11,393 nt of DNA from Bacillota bacterium (GCA_021820165.1 JAKADW010000035.1:1-11393), one strand, 5' to 3'; counted from the first letter of the stretch, positions 1 to 6,379 are shown. Made by a program: numbers and translations. Notes: generated by a model not told the origin, from the sequence alone.

Positions 1-21
1 ATGAAATAGGGGAAGAAAAAG

Positions 22-45
22 CAGAGCCCGGTGCTCTGTTTTTTT
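22..45 (+). terminator. Intrinsic terminator upstream of prfA
   Basis: The arms CAGAGC (22-27) and GCTCTG (33-38) form a perfect 6-bp stem around a 5-base loop, followed directly by seven T (39-45) and preceded by an A-run (16-20). This is a textbook Rho-independent terminator. It presumably ends a gene that lies before the window. In frame 1 the first nine bases read ATG AAA TAG, so an upstream gene could end at base 9, but this cannot be shown. A role as an attenuator for prfA is also possible because only 24 bases separate the T-run from the prfA start. Confidence 0.82.
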
Positions 46-69
46 CTTGTATAAGGTAAGGTGGGACGG

Positions 70-1143
70 ATGGACGATACGATGATAGGCCGCCTGGAGT
101 CGGCCAAAAAGCGCCAGATAGAATTGCAGGAAGAAATGGCCAATCCGGCGGTCCTGTCCAATCCCGACCTGGCCCGGAAGTATGGTCAGGAGTTGGCCGA
201 ATGGGAAGAGATTGTATCCCGTTACGACCGCTGGCAGACAACGCTGGAGGAATTGGACACCGCCCGTGAATTCGCGCGTGACGATGATCCGGAAACCCGT
301 GAGTGGGCGCTTTCCGAGGTGGACCGTTTAAAGGGCGAACTGGAATCTCTGGAAAGCCAGCTCGCGCGGCTTTTGACCCCGTCGGATCCGAACGACCAAA
401 AGAACGTCATCATGGAAATTCGCGGCGGCGCCGGTGGAGAGGAGGCTGCCTTGTTTGCCGCGTCTTTATTCCGCCTGTATGCCCGCTATGCGGAACGTCA
501 GGGGTGGCGCACGGAAGTGCTGTCTTCCAGCCCCACCGATATTGGCGGGTATAAAGAAGTGATTTTCATGATTGAGGGACGCGGAGCCTACAGCCGTCTG
601 AAGTTTGAAAGTGGGGTGCACCGCGTGCAACGGGTGCCGGTGACGGAGGCCCAAGGACGGATTCATACGTCCACGGTGACGGTGGCCGTATTGCCAGAAG
701 CGGAGGAGACGGAGTTGACGATTAACCCCGACGACTTACGCATCGATACCATGCGGGCTTCCGGGGCGGGCGGTCAGCACGTCAATAAGACCGAATCGGC
801 GGTCCGCATTACGCACCTGTCGACCAATATTGTGGTCTATTGTCAGGATGAAAAATCCCAGTTAAAAAACCGTGAGAAGGCCATGCGGGTGTTGAGAGCC
901 CGGTTGAAAGATTTATATGAGTCCGAGGCCCACAATGCGGAGCAAGCCGAACGCCGATCGCAAGTGGGTACAGGCGATCGTTCTGAGCGTATTCGGACTT
1001 ATAATTTTCCCCAAGGTCGGGTCACCGATCACCGTATCGGCTTGACCTTGCATCGTATTGACGCCATCATGGATGGCGACTTGGACGAACTCATCAACGC
1101 CCTCATCGCACAAGATGAGGAAGAACGGCTGAAAGAGGCCTAA
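70..1143 (+). CDS. prfA: Peptide chain release factor 1 (RF1)
   Basis: RF1 recognises UAA and UAG in the ribosomal A site and triggers hydrolysis of peptidyl-tRNA. From ATG 70 the protein has 357 residues, close to the E. coli (360) and Bacillus proteins. An alpha-helical N-terminal domain covers about residues 1-100. The codon-recognition tripeptide is PVT (190-192, in [10 protein letters not shown]); a PxT tripeptide marks RF1, whereas RF2 has SPF. The catalytic GGQ is at 234-236 in SGAGGQHVN, matching Q235 of E. coli. The motifs [21 protein letters not shown] and [11 protein letters not shown] are also typical. ATG 70 is preferred over GTG 61 because AAGGTGG (58-64) lies 5 bases before it; ATG 82 is a third in-frame option. 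The gene is followed after two bases by prmC, whose product methylates the GGQ glutamine, so the two are probably co-transcribed. Confidence 0.97.
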   Translation: MDDTMIGRLESAKKRQIELQEEMANPAVLSNPDLARKYGQELAEWEEIVSRYDRWQTTLEELDTAREFARDDDPETREWALSEVDRLKGELESLESQLARLLTPSDPNDQKNVIMEIRGGAGGEEAALFAASLFRLYARYAERQGWRTEVLSSSPTDIGGYKEVIFMIEGRGAYSRLKFESGVHRVQRVPVTEAQGRIHTSTVTVAVLPEAEETELTINPDDLRIDTMRASGAGGQHVNKTESAVRITHLSTNIVVYCQDEKSQLKNREKAMRVLRARLKDLYESEAHNAEQAERRSQVGTGDRSERIRTYNFPQGRVTDHRIGLTLHRIDAIMDGDLDELINALIAQDEEERLKEA

Positions 1144-1145
1144 TC

Positions 1146-1967
1146 TTGGACTGGAAACGTCATCTCAGCGAGGCTTCCTCGCGATTATCTCAAGCGGGGA
1201 TTTCAGATGCGTCCCAGGAGGCCGTGATTCTTCTGGAATGGGCCAGTGGTCGGTCATTTCACGATTGGGTAATCCATGGTGGGATGTGGAGCCAGGTGCT
1301 CGACCACCGCTTTCGCCAGGCGGTCGATCGGCGCTCAAAACGCGAACCCCTCTTTTATATTACCGGGGTCCGGGAGTTTTATGGGCTTTCTCTTACCATA
1401 TCGCCGGCGGTTCTCATTCCCCGTCCGGAGACCGAAGGGCTAGTCGATGCGGTGCTCAGGACGCTCAACCAAGATGAGGCATTTTTAGTGGATGTCGGTA
1501 CGGGTTCGGGTGCCGTGGCGCTAGCCATTCAGTCGGTACGGCCCAGATGGCGCGTCTTGGGCGTGGATATCAGTGATGAGGCTCTTCGGGTGGCAAAGGG
1601 CAATGGAGAGCGGCTGGGGCTTTTGGTCGCGTTTCATCACTCTGACTTATTAGAAGCCATTTTGGAACCCTTAGACGCGGTGGTGGCCAACCTACCCTAT
1701 GTGCCGGATGCGTTTCAGGGAGAGCCCGAGTTGGCCTACGAGCCAGCGACGGCCCTCTTTGGCGGCGCGGATGGACTTCGCTTTATTCGTCGGCTGATTT
1801 CGGAAGCCTGGGCTAAACTCAAAGCGAATGGTTACATATTTTTGGAATGTGGAATCGGGCAGGCGGAGGCGATTTCTAAAGAATTGCTGGCCCAGGGCTT
1901 TACTTCCGTCGAGGTGCAAGCCGATTTGGCGGGAATCCCGCGCGTTATCCAGGGTCGCCGGCTATAA
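1146..1967 (+). CDS. prmC: Release factor glutamine N5-methyltransferase
   Basis: PrmC transfers a methyl group from S-adenosylmethionine to the glutamine of the GGQ motif of RF1 and RF2, which raises termination efficiency. The 273-residue protein has the family layout. A helical N-terminal domain (about 1-85) binds the release factor and contains REPLFYITG. IPRPETE (about 92-98) follows, then the SAM-binding motif I VDVGTGSG (115-122), an acidic motif II GVDIS, and the C-terminal YEPATALFGGADGL. The usual catalytic NPPY is NLPY (182-185): the Asn and Tyr are kept but the first Pro is Leu. The start is TTG 1146, two bases after the prfA stop; AAAGAGG (1132-1138) sits 7 bases upstream inside prfA, and the reading from this codon matches the family N-terminus. 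Position and motifs make the assignment firm despite the motif change. Confidence 0.94.
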   Translation: MDWKRHLSEASSRLSQAGISDASQEAVILLEWASGRSFHDWVIHGGMWSQVLDHRFRQAVDRRSKREPLFYITGVREFYGLSLTISPAVLIPRPETEGLVDAVLRTLNQDEAFLVDVGTGSGAVALAIQSVRPRWRVLGVDISDEALRVAKGNGERLGLLVAFHHSDLLEAILEPLDAVVANLPYVPDAFQGEPELAYEPATALFGGADGLRFIRRLISEAWAKLKANGYIFLECGIGQAEAISKELLAQGFTSVEVQADLAGIPRVIQGRRL

Positions 1968-1988
1968 TTGCGACAGGAAGGAGACAGT

Positions 1989-2303
1989 ATGGCCGAATAT
2001 ATCGAACCGGAGGAGTTGCTCCAGCGACTCCAGGAATCCAATCCGCCATTGGTGGTTGATGTGCGCATCGGTCAAATTGGTCAAATTCCCGGAGCCATTC
2101 ACGTACCCGTTTTGGATCTGGAGGATTCGCCGCAGGATTGGGATCGGGAACGGGAAATTGTAGTGTTTTGCCAATTTGGGAAGGGCGCCAGTGAATACGC
2201 GGCTGAAGTCTTGGAGGAACAGGGGTTTACCCAGGTGTTCAAGTTGGTCGGCGGAATGGATGGCTGGAACGCCTACCTGAAAAGTCTGATCGAGCGGGGG
2301 TAA
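1989..2303 (+). CDS. Single-domain rhodanese-like protein
   Basis: This is a 104-residue protein with one rhodanese homology domain. Such domains carry a persulfide on a loop cysteine and pass sulfur to acceptors; the partner here is unknown. DVR (24-26) and the following QIPGAIHVP (32-40) match the family's DVR...GHIPGA element. The presumed active loop is CQFGKG (61-66), with Cys61 as the nucleophile; the last loop position is Gly where Arg is common. The C-terminal VGGMDGWNAY (87-96) is the usual closing motif. Only four residues separate DVR from the GQIPGA element, against about seven in typical members. ATG 1989 is chosen over an in-frame TTG at 1968 because AGGAAGGAG (1975-1983) lies 5 bases before it. 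It follows prmC by 21 bases and is probably in the same transcript. Confidence 0.88.
   Translation: MAEYIEPEELLQRLQESNPPLVVDVRIGQIGQIPGAIHVPVLDLEDSPQDWDREREIVVFCQFGKGASEYAAEVLEEQGFTQVFKLVGGMDGWNAYLKSLIERG
2070..2087 (+). repeat. 9-base perfect tandem duplication inside the rhodanese gene
   Basis: GGTCAAATT occurs twice head to tail (2070-2078 and 2079-2087). It is offset from the reading frame but repeats the residues GQI, giving IGQIGQIP just before the conserved PGA motif. The repeat length is a multiple of three, so the frame is kept. It may be a recent duplication or chance. Confidence 0.7.
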
Positions 2304-2310
2304 CGCGTAT

Positions 2311-2331
2311 AATCCCCAAGGATGGGGGGTT
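2311..2331 (+). promoter_or_regulatory. Hairpin over the permease ribosome binding site
   Basis: AATCCCC (2311-2317) can pair with GGGGGTT (2325-2331) through 7 bp including one G-U, around the loop AAGGATG (2318-2324). The G-rich 3' arm and the AAGGA in the loop are the only Shine-Dalgarno-like sequences before ATG 2335. Folding would therefore hide or present the binding site. A TATAAT at 2308-2313 overlaps the 5' arm but has no good -35 element. The pairing is read by eye; any regulatory role is inference. Confidence 0.4.
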
Positions 2332-2334
2332 AGC

Positions 2335-3591
2335 ATGTCGGGACCGCAATGGGTGGCGCTGCTGGCCATCGTCGCGCTTTATGTGCTGTTGTTGGGCGAT
2401 TGGTTTCACCGTGCCTGGGTTGCGTTAGGACTGGCCTTGGCGTTGGTCATAAGCCGAACCATCTCCCCCATGACCGCCTTTCACAGTATTGATTGGAATA
2501 CCATTTTTCTTTTGGCGGGGATGATGATTTTTGTCGCCTATTTAGGCGACGCGGGACTCTTTTTGTTGTTGGGCCGCATGGCGCGGCGCTATGCGCGCGG
2601 GAAACCGTGGCGGCTTCTTTGGATTTTCTATCTCATTACTGCTGTAATCTCGGCGTTTTTGGACAATGTCACCACCATCTTGCTACTCTCGCCGATTCTG
2701 ATGCAAGCAGCCGAAGATATGAATGTGGATCCCATTCCTCTATTGATGGTTCAGGTGGCGGCCTCGAATCTCGGCGGAATGGGCACGCTTATCGGTGATC
2801 CGCCCAACATTTTAATTGGGACGGCCGCCAACCTTTCGTTTACGTCCTTTATTGCGGTGTTGGGACCGGCGGCCGTGATTTTGTTGGGGTGCTTGGCTCT
2901 GGTGTTGCCGCGCTATATCGGGATTCGGTCCCAGACCAAACCCGAAGGGCCTCCGCCGGGATCTTTCGATAGCGATGAGGACGTGGCTCCCCGGCGCCTC
3001 ATGGCGCTTTTGGGCGTCCTGCTATTAATGTTGGCAGGCTTTGTGATACAACGCCAGTTGGGGGTTCCGGTGGGCTACATCGCGCTTTCGGGGGCGCTTT
3101 TGGCGACGGTCATTTCGTGGCGCTTGGGGCGGCACTTTTGGCGGCACGTCGATTATGGGACCTTGGGGTTTTTTGTGGGAGTGTTTGTGCTGGTCGGGGC
3201 ATTGGAAACCTCCGGCCTCATCCACCATGTGGCCCGCTGGCTTTTAGTGCCGGCTCTGGGGCCGTGGATGCCGTTCATCCTCTTTCTGGGCACGGCGCTC
3301 TTTTCCGCGCTCTTGGATAATGTGCCGTTGGTAGCTGCCTTAATCCCGGTACTAGCTCGGATGGTCGTGCAAGATCCACGATTTGGGGTAGAATTATGGG
3401 TGGCCGTGGCGATGGGAGCGGCGGTGGGCGGTAACGCTACGGTGATTGGCGCTTCCGCTAACGTGGTGGCACAAGGAATGGCGCTGGAACGGGGCTATGA
3501 GCTGAGCTTTGCTCGCTATGCCCGCTTTGGACTTAAAACGGCCGGGTTTACGGCACTACTCGCGTTGGCTTATTTAGCGATACGATTCTAG
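2335..3591 (+). CDS. ArsB/NhaD superfamily permease
   Basis: A 418-residue polytopic inner-membrane protein, likely an ion or anion transporter of the ArsB/NhaD (ion transporter) superfamily with the citrate-transporter-like fold. It shows the internal two-fold repeat of the family. The first half has SAFLDNVTT (106-114) and GDPPNILIG (154-162). The second half has SALLDNVPL (324-332) and GGNATVIGASANVVA (365-379). These paired LDN and GD/GN loops are expected to form the substrate site. About ten or eleven hydrophobic segments are visible, with a charged, proline-rich linker (196-222) between the halves. The substrate (arsenite, Na+/H+, dicarboxylate or another anion) cannot be told from the sequence, and there is no arsR or arsC nearby. 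ATG 2335 follows a G-run at 2324-2329. The position between the rhodanese gene and tsaC differs from B. subtilis. Confidence 0.9.
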   Translation: MSGPQWVALLAIVALYVLLLGDWFHRAWVALGLALALVISRTISPMTAFHSIDWNTIFLLAGMMIFVAYLGDAGLFLLLGRMARRYARGKPWRLLWIFYLITAVISAFLDNVTTILLLSPILMQAAEDMNVDPIPLLMVQVAASNLGGMGTLIGDPPNILIGTAANLSFTSFIAVLGPAAVILLGCLALVLPRYIGIRSQTKPEGPPPGSFDSDEDVAPRRLMALLGVLLLMLAGFVIQRQLGVPVGYIALSGALLATVISWRLGRHFWRHVDYGTLGFFVGVFVLVGALETSGLIHHVARWLLVPALGPWMPFILFLGTALFSALLDNVPLVAALIPVLARMVVQDPRFGVELWVAVAMGAAVGGNATVIGASANVVAQGMALERGYELSFARYARFGLKTAGFTALLALAYLAIRF

Positions 3592-3600
3592 GGGGATGCT

Positions 3601-4590
3601 GTGAAGACAGAGGTGCTTCACCCGGATAATCTCGAGCCGGCCGTAAAGGCCCTTAAGCGGGGCCAACTGGTCGCGTTTCCGACCGAAACGGTCTACGGAC
3701 TGGGAGCCGATGGCCTTAATGGCGAGGCGGCCGGGCGCATTTTCCAGGCGAAGGGCCGCCCCGAAGACAATCCGTTGATATTGCACGTGGAGAATCTTCA
3801 AGGGTTGGCAGCGCTGGCGGAAGGCTCCTTGCCCGAATCGTGCATCCGGCTCTGTGAGGCTTTTTGGCCGGGACCTTTGACGGTGGTAGTCCAAGCCCGG
3901 CCCGAGGTTCCTTTGGTGGTTCGGGGGGGGCTAGATACGGTGGCGGTGCGGGCTCCCGATCACCCCGTGGCCCGGAGGCTTATTGCAGGCGTTGGACGGC
4001 CCCTGGCCGCACCCAGTGCGAATCTCAGCGGTCGTCCGAGCCCGACCAATGCCGAGGCGGTGAAGGAGGATCTTGAAGGCCGTATCCCTTACATTATCGA
4101 CGGGGGCCCGGCGCGGGTGGGCCTCGAATCGACCGTGGTAGATTGCACTCGCGATCCCGTGGTGTTGCTTCGACCCGGGGGCATATCTTTGGAAATGCTG
4201 GCCGACGTGGTGGGCGAGGTGGTCATCGCCGACGGTCGGGGGCCGGCTCGGGCCCCGGGGATGAAATATCGCCATTATGCCCCCAAGGCTCCGGTGGTAT
4301 GGCTTCAAAGTACGGCTCAAGAGCGAGTCCGCCAAGTTCTTGAAGAACTGCAAGCACGGTTTGGAACCTTGGGACTTGTCGCTCCTGAGCCATTTCAGGA
4401 GACATTTGAGGGCCCCTTTTTGAGTCTCGGATCGGATGACGTGTCGGCGGCTCATCGGCTCTTTGGCGCGATCCGTGCCTTAGATGCAGGCAACCCAGGC
4501 GCGATTGTGGTAGTGTGGGATCAAGACCGTGGTTTAGGACTCGCCATCCAAAACCGAATCGACAAGGCGGCGGCGGAGCGAATTCATTGA
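3601..4590 (+). CDS. tsaC: L-threonylcarbamoyladenylate synthase (TsaC/Sua5 type)
   Basis: The enzyme makes threonylcarbamoyl-AMP from threonine, bicarbonate and ATP, the first step of N6-threonylcarbamoyladenosine (t6A37) formation on ANN-decoding tRNAs. The 329-residue protein is the long Sua5 form. The YrdC domain (about 1-205) has PTETVYGLG (28-36), the K-x-R pair (K51, R53) in AKGRPEDNPL, and S-x-N (S139, N141) in APSANLSGRPSPT. The linker APGMKYRHYAP (218-228) leads to a C-terminal Sua5 domain (about 230-329). The start is GTG 3601; GGGGGA (3591-3596) overlaps the permease stop and lies 4 bases upstream. A run of eight G at 3923-3930 lies in the YrdC domain, where the frame continues normally. 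The stop codon overlaps the next ATG by one base (TGATG). In B. subtilis the orthologue ywlC lies in the same neighbourhood. Confidence 0.96.
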   Translation: MKTEVLHPDNLEPAVKALKRGQLVAFPTETVYGLGADGLNGEAAGRIFQAKGRPEDNPLILHVENLQGLAALAEGSLPESCIRLCEAFWPGPLTVVVQARPEVPLVVRGGLDTVAVRAPDHPVARRLIAGVGRPLAAPSANLSGRPSPTNAEAVKEDLEGRIPYIIDGGPARVGLESTVVDCTRDPVVLLRPGGISLEMLADVVGEVVIADGRGPARAPGMKYRHYAPKAPVVWLQSTAQERVRQVLEELQARFGTLGLVAPEPFQETFEGPFLSLGSDDVSAAHRLFGAIRALDAGNPGAIVVVWDQDRGLGLAIQNRIDKAAAERIH

Positions 4591-5042
4591 TGAAAAAGGA
4601 CACACCAGAGATATTGTTCGTCTGTACTGGCAATACTTGTCGTAGTCCTATGGCCGAGGCCATTTGGAAGGCGATGGGTGGGCACGGAGCATCAGCCGGC
4701 GTCTCCAGCTGGTCGGACCAACCGGCCGCAGCCGGGGCGCGAGCGGCCGTCCGGCGCTATGGAGGAACCTTAGGGCATCATCGGTCCCGCGATTTGGAGG
4801 CGGTCTCCGATGAACCTGACCTGGTGCTGACCATGACCGAGTCTCAGCGGCTCCAAGTCATTCAAAGAAAGCCGGATTGGGAAGGGCGCACCTTTTGTCT
4901 CGGAGATTACGTCGGCGAGCCGGGGGATATTATGGATCCCATCGGACAGGATCAAGAGACCTATCAAGCGGTGGCGGATCACCTCCATGCCCTCTTAACG
5001 CGGTTGAAAGAAACGTTAGACCAAAAGAATCGGGAGCCATAA
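4590..5042 (+). CDS. ywlE: Protein arginine phosphatase, LMW-PTP family (YwlE-like)
   Basis: This is a 150-residue cytoplasmic enzyme of the low-molecular-weight phosphotyrosine phosphatase fold. The P-loop is CTGNTCRS (12-19), with nucleophile Cys12 and Arg18; the general acid is Asp116 in DPIG (116-119). Thr16 sits where B. subtilis YwlE has Thr11, the residue known to favour phospho-arginine; tyrosine phosphatases usually have Ile there. The likely job is to reverse McsB-type protein arginine phosphorylation, which in Bacillota marks proteins for ClpC-ClpP. Cys17, next to the catalytic Arg, matches YwlE Cys12, which can form a redox disulfide with the nucleophile. ATG 4590 overlaps the tsaC TGA by one base, so translation is probably coupled; an in-frame TTG at 4587 is an alternative. 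No McsB gene is in the window. Specificity is inferred from one residue and synteny. Confidence 0.9.
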   Translation: MKKDTPEILFVCTGNTCRSPMAEAIWKAMGGHGASAGVSSWSDQPAAAGARAAVRRYGGTLGHHRSRDLEAVSDEPDLVLTMTESQRLQVIQRKPDWEGRTFCLGDYVGEPGDIMDPIGQDQETYQAVADHLHALLTRLKETLDQKNREP

Positions 5043-5084
5043 CGACCGAGCAACAAAACGCCTAAAGCCAAGGAGATGGGATGG

Positions 5085-5537
5085 ATGCGGATAGCGGTAG
5101 GAGCGGATCACGCTGGGTGGCCCCTGAAAGAGCCGCTGGTGGCGTTTCTCATCGAGCAGGGCTGGGACGTCGAGGACTTTGGGACTTTCAGTCAGGACTC
5201 GGTTGACTACCCCGATTATGCGGTGAAGGTCGCTGAGGCGGTGGCCCGTGGAGATGTGGACCGGGGCCTTCTGATGTGCGGCAGCGGTCAAGGGATGAGC
5301 ATGACCGCCAACAAGGTGGCCGGTGTGCGCGCGGCTTTATGTCACGATGTGGTATCGGCTCGCTTAGCACGTGAACATAATGATGCCAATGTGCTGACGA
5401 TGGGGGCACGGTTTGTCGCCGAGCCTTTGGCGGAGGAAATTTTGGCGGTGTTCTTATCGACCGATTTCGCGGGGGGGCGGCACATGCAGCGGGTGGAAAA
5501 ACTCCACGGCATTGAACGGCGTGAACCCGGACTCTAA
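5085..5537 (+). CDS. rpiB: Ribose-5-phosphate isomerase B
   Basis: RpiB interconverts ribulose 5-phosphate and ribose 5-phosphate in the non-oxidative pentose phosphate pathway, which supplies PRPP precursors for the upp product encoded next. The 150-residue protein starts MRIAVGADHAGWPLKE, where D8-H9 belong to the active-site GADHAG motif. The catalytic cysteine is Cys65 in MCGSGQGMSMTANK; Gln69 stands where Ile or Val is usual. A TMGAR motif follows near residue 108. ATG 5085 is preferred over in-frame ATG 5076 because AAGGAG (5070-5075) directly abuts 5076 but lies 9 bases before 5085, and the shorter form fits the family N-terminus. The 42 bases between ywlE and this start show no other structure. 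A related sugar isomerase of the RpiB/LacAB family cannot be fully excluded, but the context favours RpiB. Confidence 0.95.
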   Translation: MRIAVGADHAGWPLKEPLVAFLIEQGWDVEDFGTFSQDSVDYPDYAVKVAEAVARGDVDRGLLMCGSGQGMSMTANKVAGVRAALCHDVVSARLAREHNDANVLTMGARFVAEPLAEEILAVFLSTDFAGGRHMQRVEKLHGIERREPGL

Positions 5538-5559
5538 CTTCAAAACTTGAGGGATATCG

Positions 5560-6177
5560 ATGATTCTGGTGGATCACCCGCTGGTGCGGGTGCACATTAC
5601 AGCCATCCGCGATAAGGGGACTTCCGTGGATGCGTTTCGTGGACACTTGACGGCATTGGCGCGCTTGATGGCCTATCCCGTGCTTGAGAACTTGGCCACC
5701 CGGCCGGTGGTGGTGACAACCCCGATGGCGGAGGCGTCCGGTGAAAGTCTTTTGCGGGAACCTATTTTGGTCCCGGTGCTTCGAGCGGGCCTCGGCTTGG
5801 TGGAAGGTTTTCGCGACGTCATTCCGGGAGCCGTGGTGTCACATTTGGGCATGTACCGGGACCATACCACATTAAAGCCGGTGCGCTATTATTCCAATTT
5901 CCCTATGGAGCGGCAGAGTCACCCGTTTATTTTGCTGGATCCCATGTTGGCCACGGGGGGATCGGCTGTGGATGCGCTGGATTACTTAAAGTCCGAGGGG
6001 GCCCGGGACATTCGCTTGGTGAGCATCATCGCGGCTCCCGAAGGGGTCAAGCGTGTCGAAACGACCCATCCCGACGTTCCTGTATATACGGCGGCTCTCG
6101 ATGAGCGGCTCGATGAGAATGGCTACATCATCCCTGGGTTGGGGGATGCGGGCGACCGTCAATTCGGGACCCTGTAA
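5560..6177 (+). CDS. upp: Uracil phosphoribosyltransferase
   Basis: The enzyme converts uracil and PRPP to UMP and pyrophosphate (pyrimidine salvage). The 205-residue protein is close to the usual 208-209. Diagnostic segments are VPVLRAGLGL (71-80), the PRPP-binding loop LLDPMLATGGSA (125-136), and the uracil-binding C-terminal stretch YIIPGLGDAGDRQFGT (189-204). ATG 5560 has GAGGGA (5549-5554) 5 bases upstream. It lies 22 bases after rpiB. In B. subtilis ywlG and glyA stand between rpiB and upp; both are absent here. The last codons and the stop are part of a long predicted hairpin (6149-6195). A new promoter follows downstream, so upp is probably the last gene of its transcript. Confidence 0.97.
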   Translation: MILVDHPLVRVHITAIRDKGTSVDAFRGHLTALARLMAYPVLENLATRPVVVTTPMAEASGESLLREPILVPVLRAGLGLVEGFRDVIPGAVVSHLGMYRDHTTLKPVRYYSNFPMERQSHPFILLDPMLATGGSAVDALDYLKSEGARDIRLVSIIAAPEGVKRVETTHPDVPVYTAALDERLDENGYIIPGLGDAGDRQFGTL

Positions 6178-6195
6178 GGGTTTCATGGTCGCCCG
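6149..6195 (+). terminator. Composite hairpin across the upp stop codon (possible terminator)
   Basis: CGGGCGACCGT (6149-6159) pairs with ATGGTCGCCCG (6185-6195) through 11 bp with one G-U. Inside it, GGGACCCT (6166-6173) pairs with AGGGTTTC (6177-6184) through 8 bp around a GTA loop, leaving a 6-base bulge (6160-6165). The upp stop codon TAA (6175-6177) sits at the tip. Only a weak TTTT (6203-6206) follows, starting 8 bases after the stem, so it is not a standard intrinsic terminator. Its location between upp and the atp promoter suggests termination or 3'-end protection. Confidence 0.5.
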
Positions 6196-6221
6196 GCAAG
6201 GCTTTTGAAAATCGCCACCAC

Positions 6222-6250
6222 TTGACTTCAATTTCCCCGATCGCTATACT
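6222..6250 (+). promoter_or_regulatory. Sigma-A-type promoter of the ATP synthase operon
   Basis: The -35 element TTGACT (6222-6227) and the -10 element TATACT (6245-6250) are separated by exactly 17 bases; each differs from consensus by one base. The expected transcription start is near 6256-6257, giving a leader of about 140 bases before atpZ. This is the only convincing promoter seen in the window. The intergenic region 6178-6397 otherwise holds the hairpins and short leader frame listed separately. Confidence 0.82.
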
Positions 6251-6263
6251 TATGCATCGTGAG

Positions 6264-6286
6264 GGGTGGGTTTTTTATGCCCATCC
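6264..6286 (+). promoter_or_regulatory. 5'-proximal leader hairpin of the atp transcript
   Basis: GGGTGGG (6264-6270) pairs with CCCATCC (6280-6286) through 7 bp with one G-U, around the loop TTTTTTATG (6271-6279). It starts about 8 bases after the predicted transcript start. The 5' arm is the Shine-Dalgarno sequence of a short leader frame whose ATG lies in the loop. It could stabilise the mRNA 5' end or gate leader translation; neither is shown. Confidence 0.4.
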
Positions 6287-6336
6287 GACTGCGAGAGATG
6301 CCGTGTTGTCTCGAATTTTGCCGAAGTCTGGCGTAG
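6277..6336 (+). CDS. Possible 19-residue leader peptide of the atp operon
   Basis: An ATG at 6277 opens a 19-codon frame ending with TAG at 6334-6336, entirely inside the atp leader. It is preceded by a good Shine-Dalgarno sequence, GAGGGGTGG (6261-6269), 7 bases upstream. The peptide reads MPIRLREMPCCLEFCRSLA and has three cysteines. No known leader peptide is recognised, and there is no run of one regulatory amino acid and no terminator/antiterminator pair downstream, so classical attenuation is not supported. It may be chance; the binding site and position directly after the promoter are the only arguments for it. Confidence 0.3.
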   Translation: MPIRLREMPCCLEFCRSLA

Positions 6337-6379
6337 GTTTGTTCGCCCAGTCACAAGCGATGATGCGGGACACCGCCGC

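Noticed and set aside
50..55. TATAAG as a -10 element for prfA
   Set aside because: No -35 element is found 16-18 bases upstream, the TG lacks the extended -10 spacing, and the transcript would begin after the prfA binding site.
2308..2313. TATAAT as an independent promoter of the permease
   Set aside because: The hexamer is perfect, but 2284-2291 has nothing close to TTGACA and there is no extended -10. It is kept only as a note in the hairpin finding.
2335..3591. Arsenite efflux protein ArsB as a specific call for the permease
   Set aside because: The ArsB/NhaD fold is clear, but no ars genes are adjacent and the motifs do not fix the substrate, so only the superfamily is claimed.
3931..4455. 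174-codon open frame on the minus strand over tsaC
   Set aside because: It lies wholly antisense to a conserved gene and shows no family motif.
6292..6313. CGAGA/TCTCG hairpin in the atp leader as an attenuator
   Set aside because: The stem has only 5 bp with a 12-base loop and no T-run follows, so it cannot act as an intrinsic terminator.
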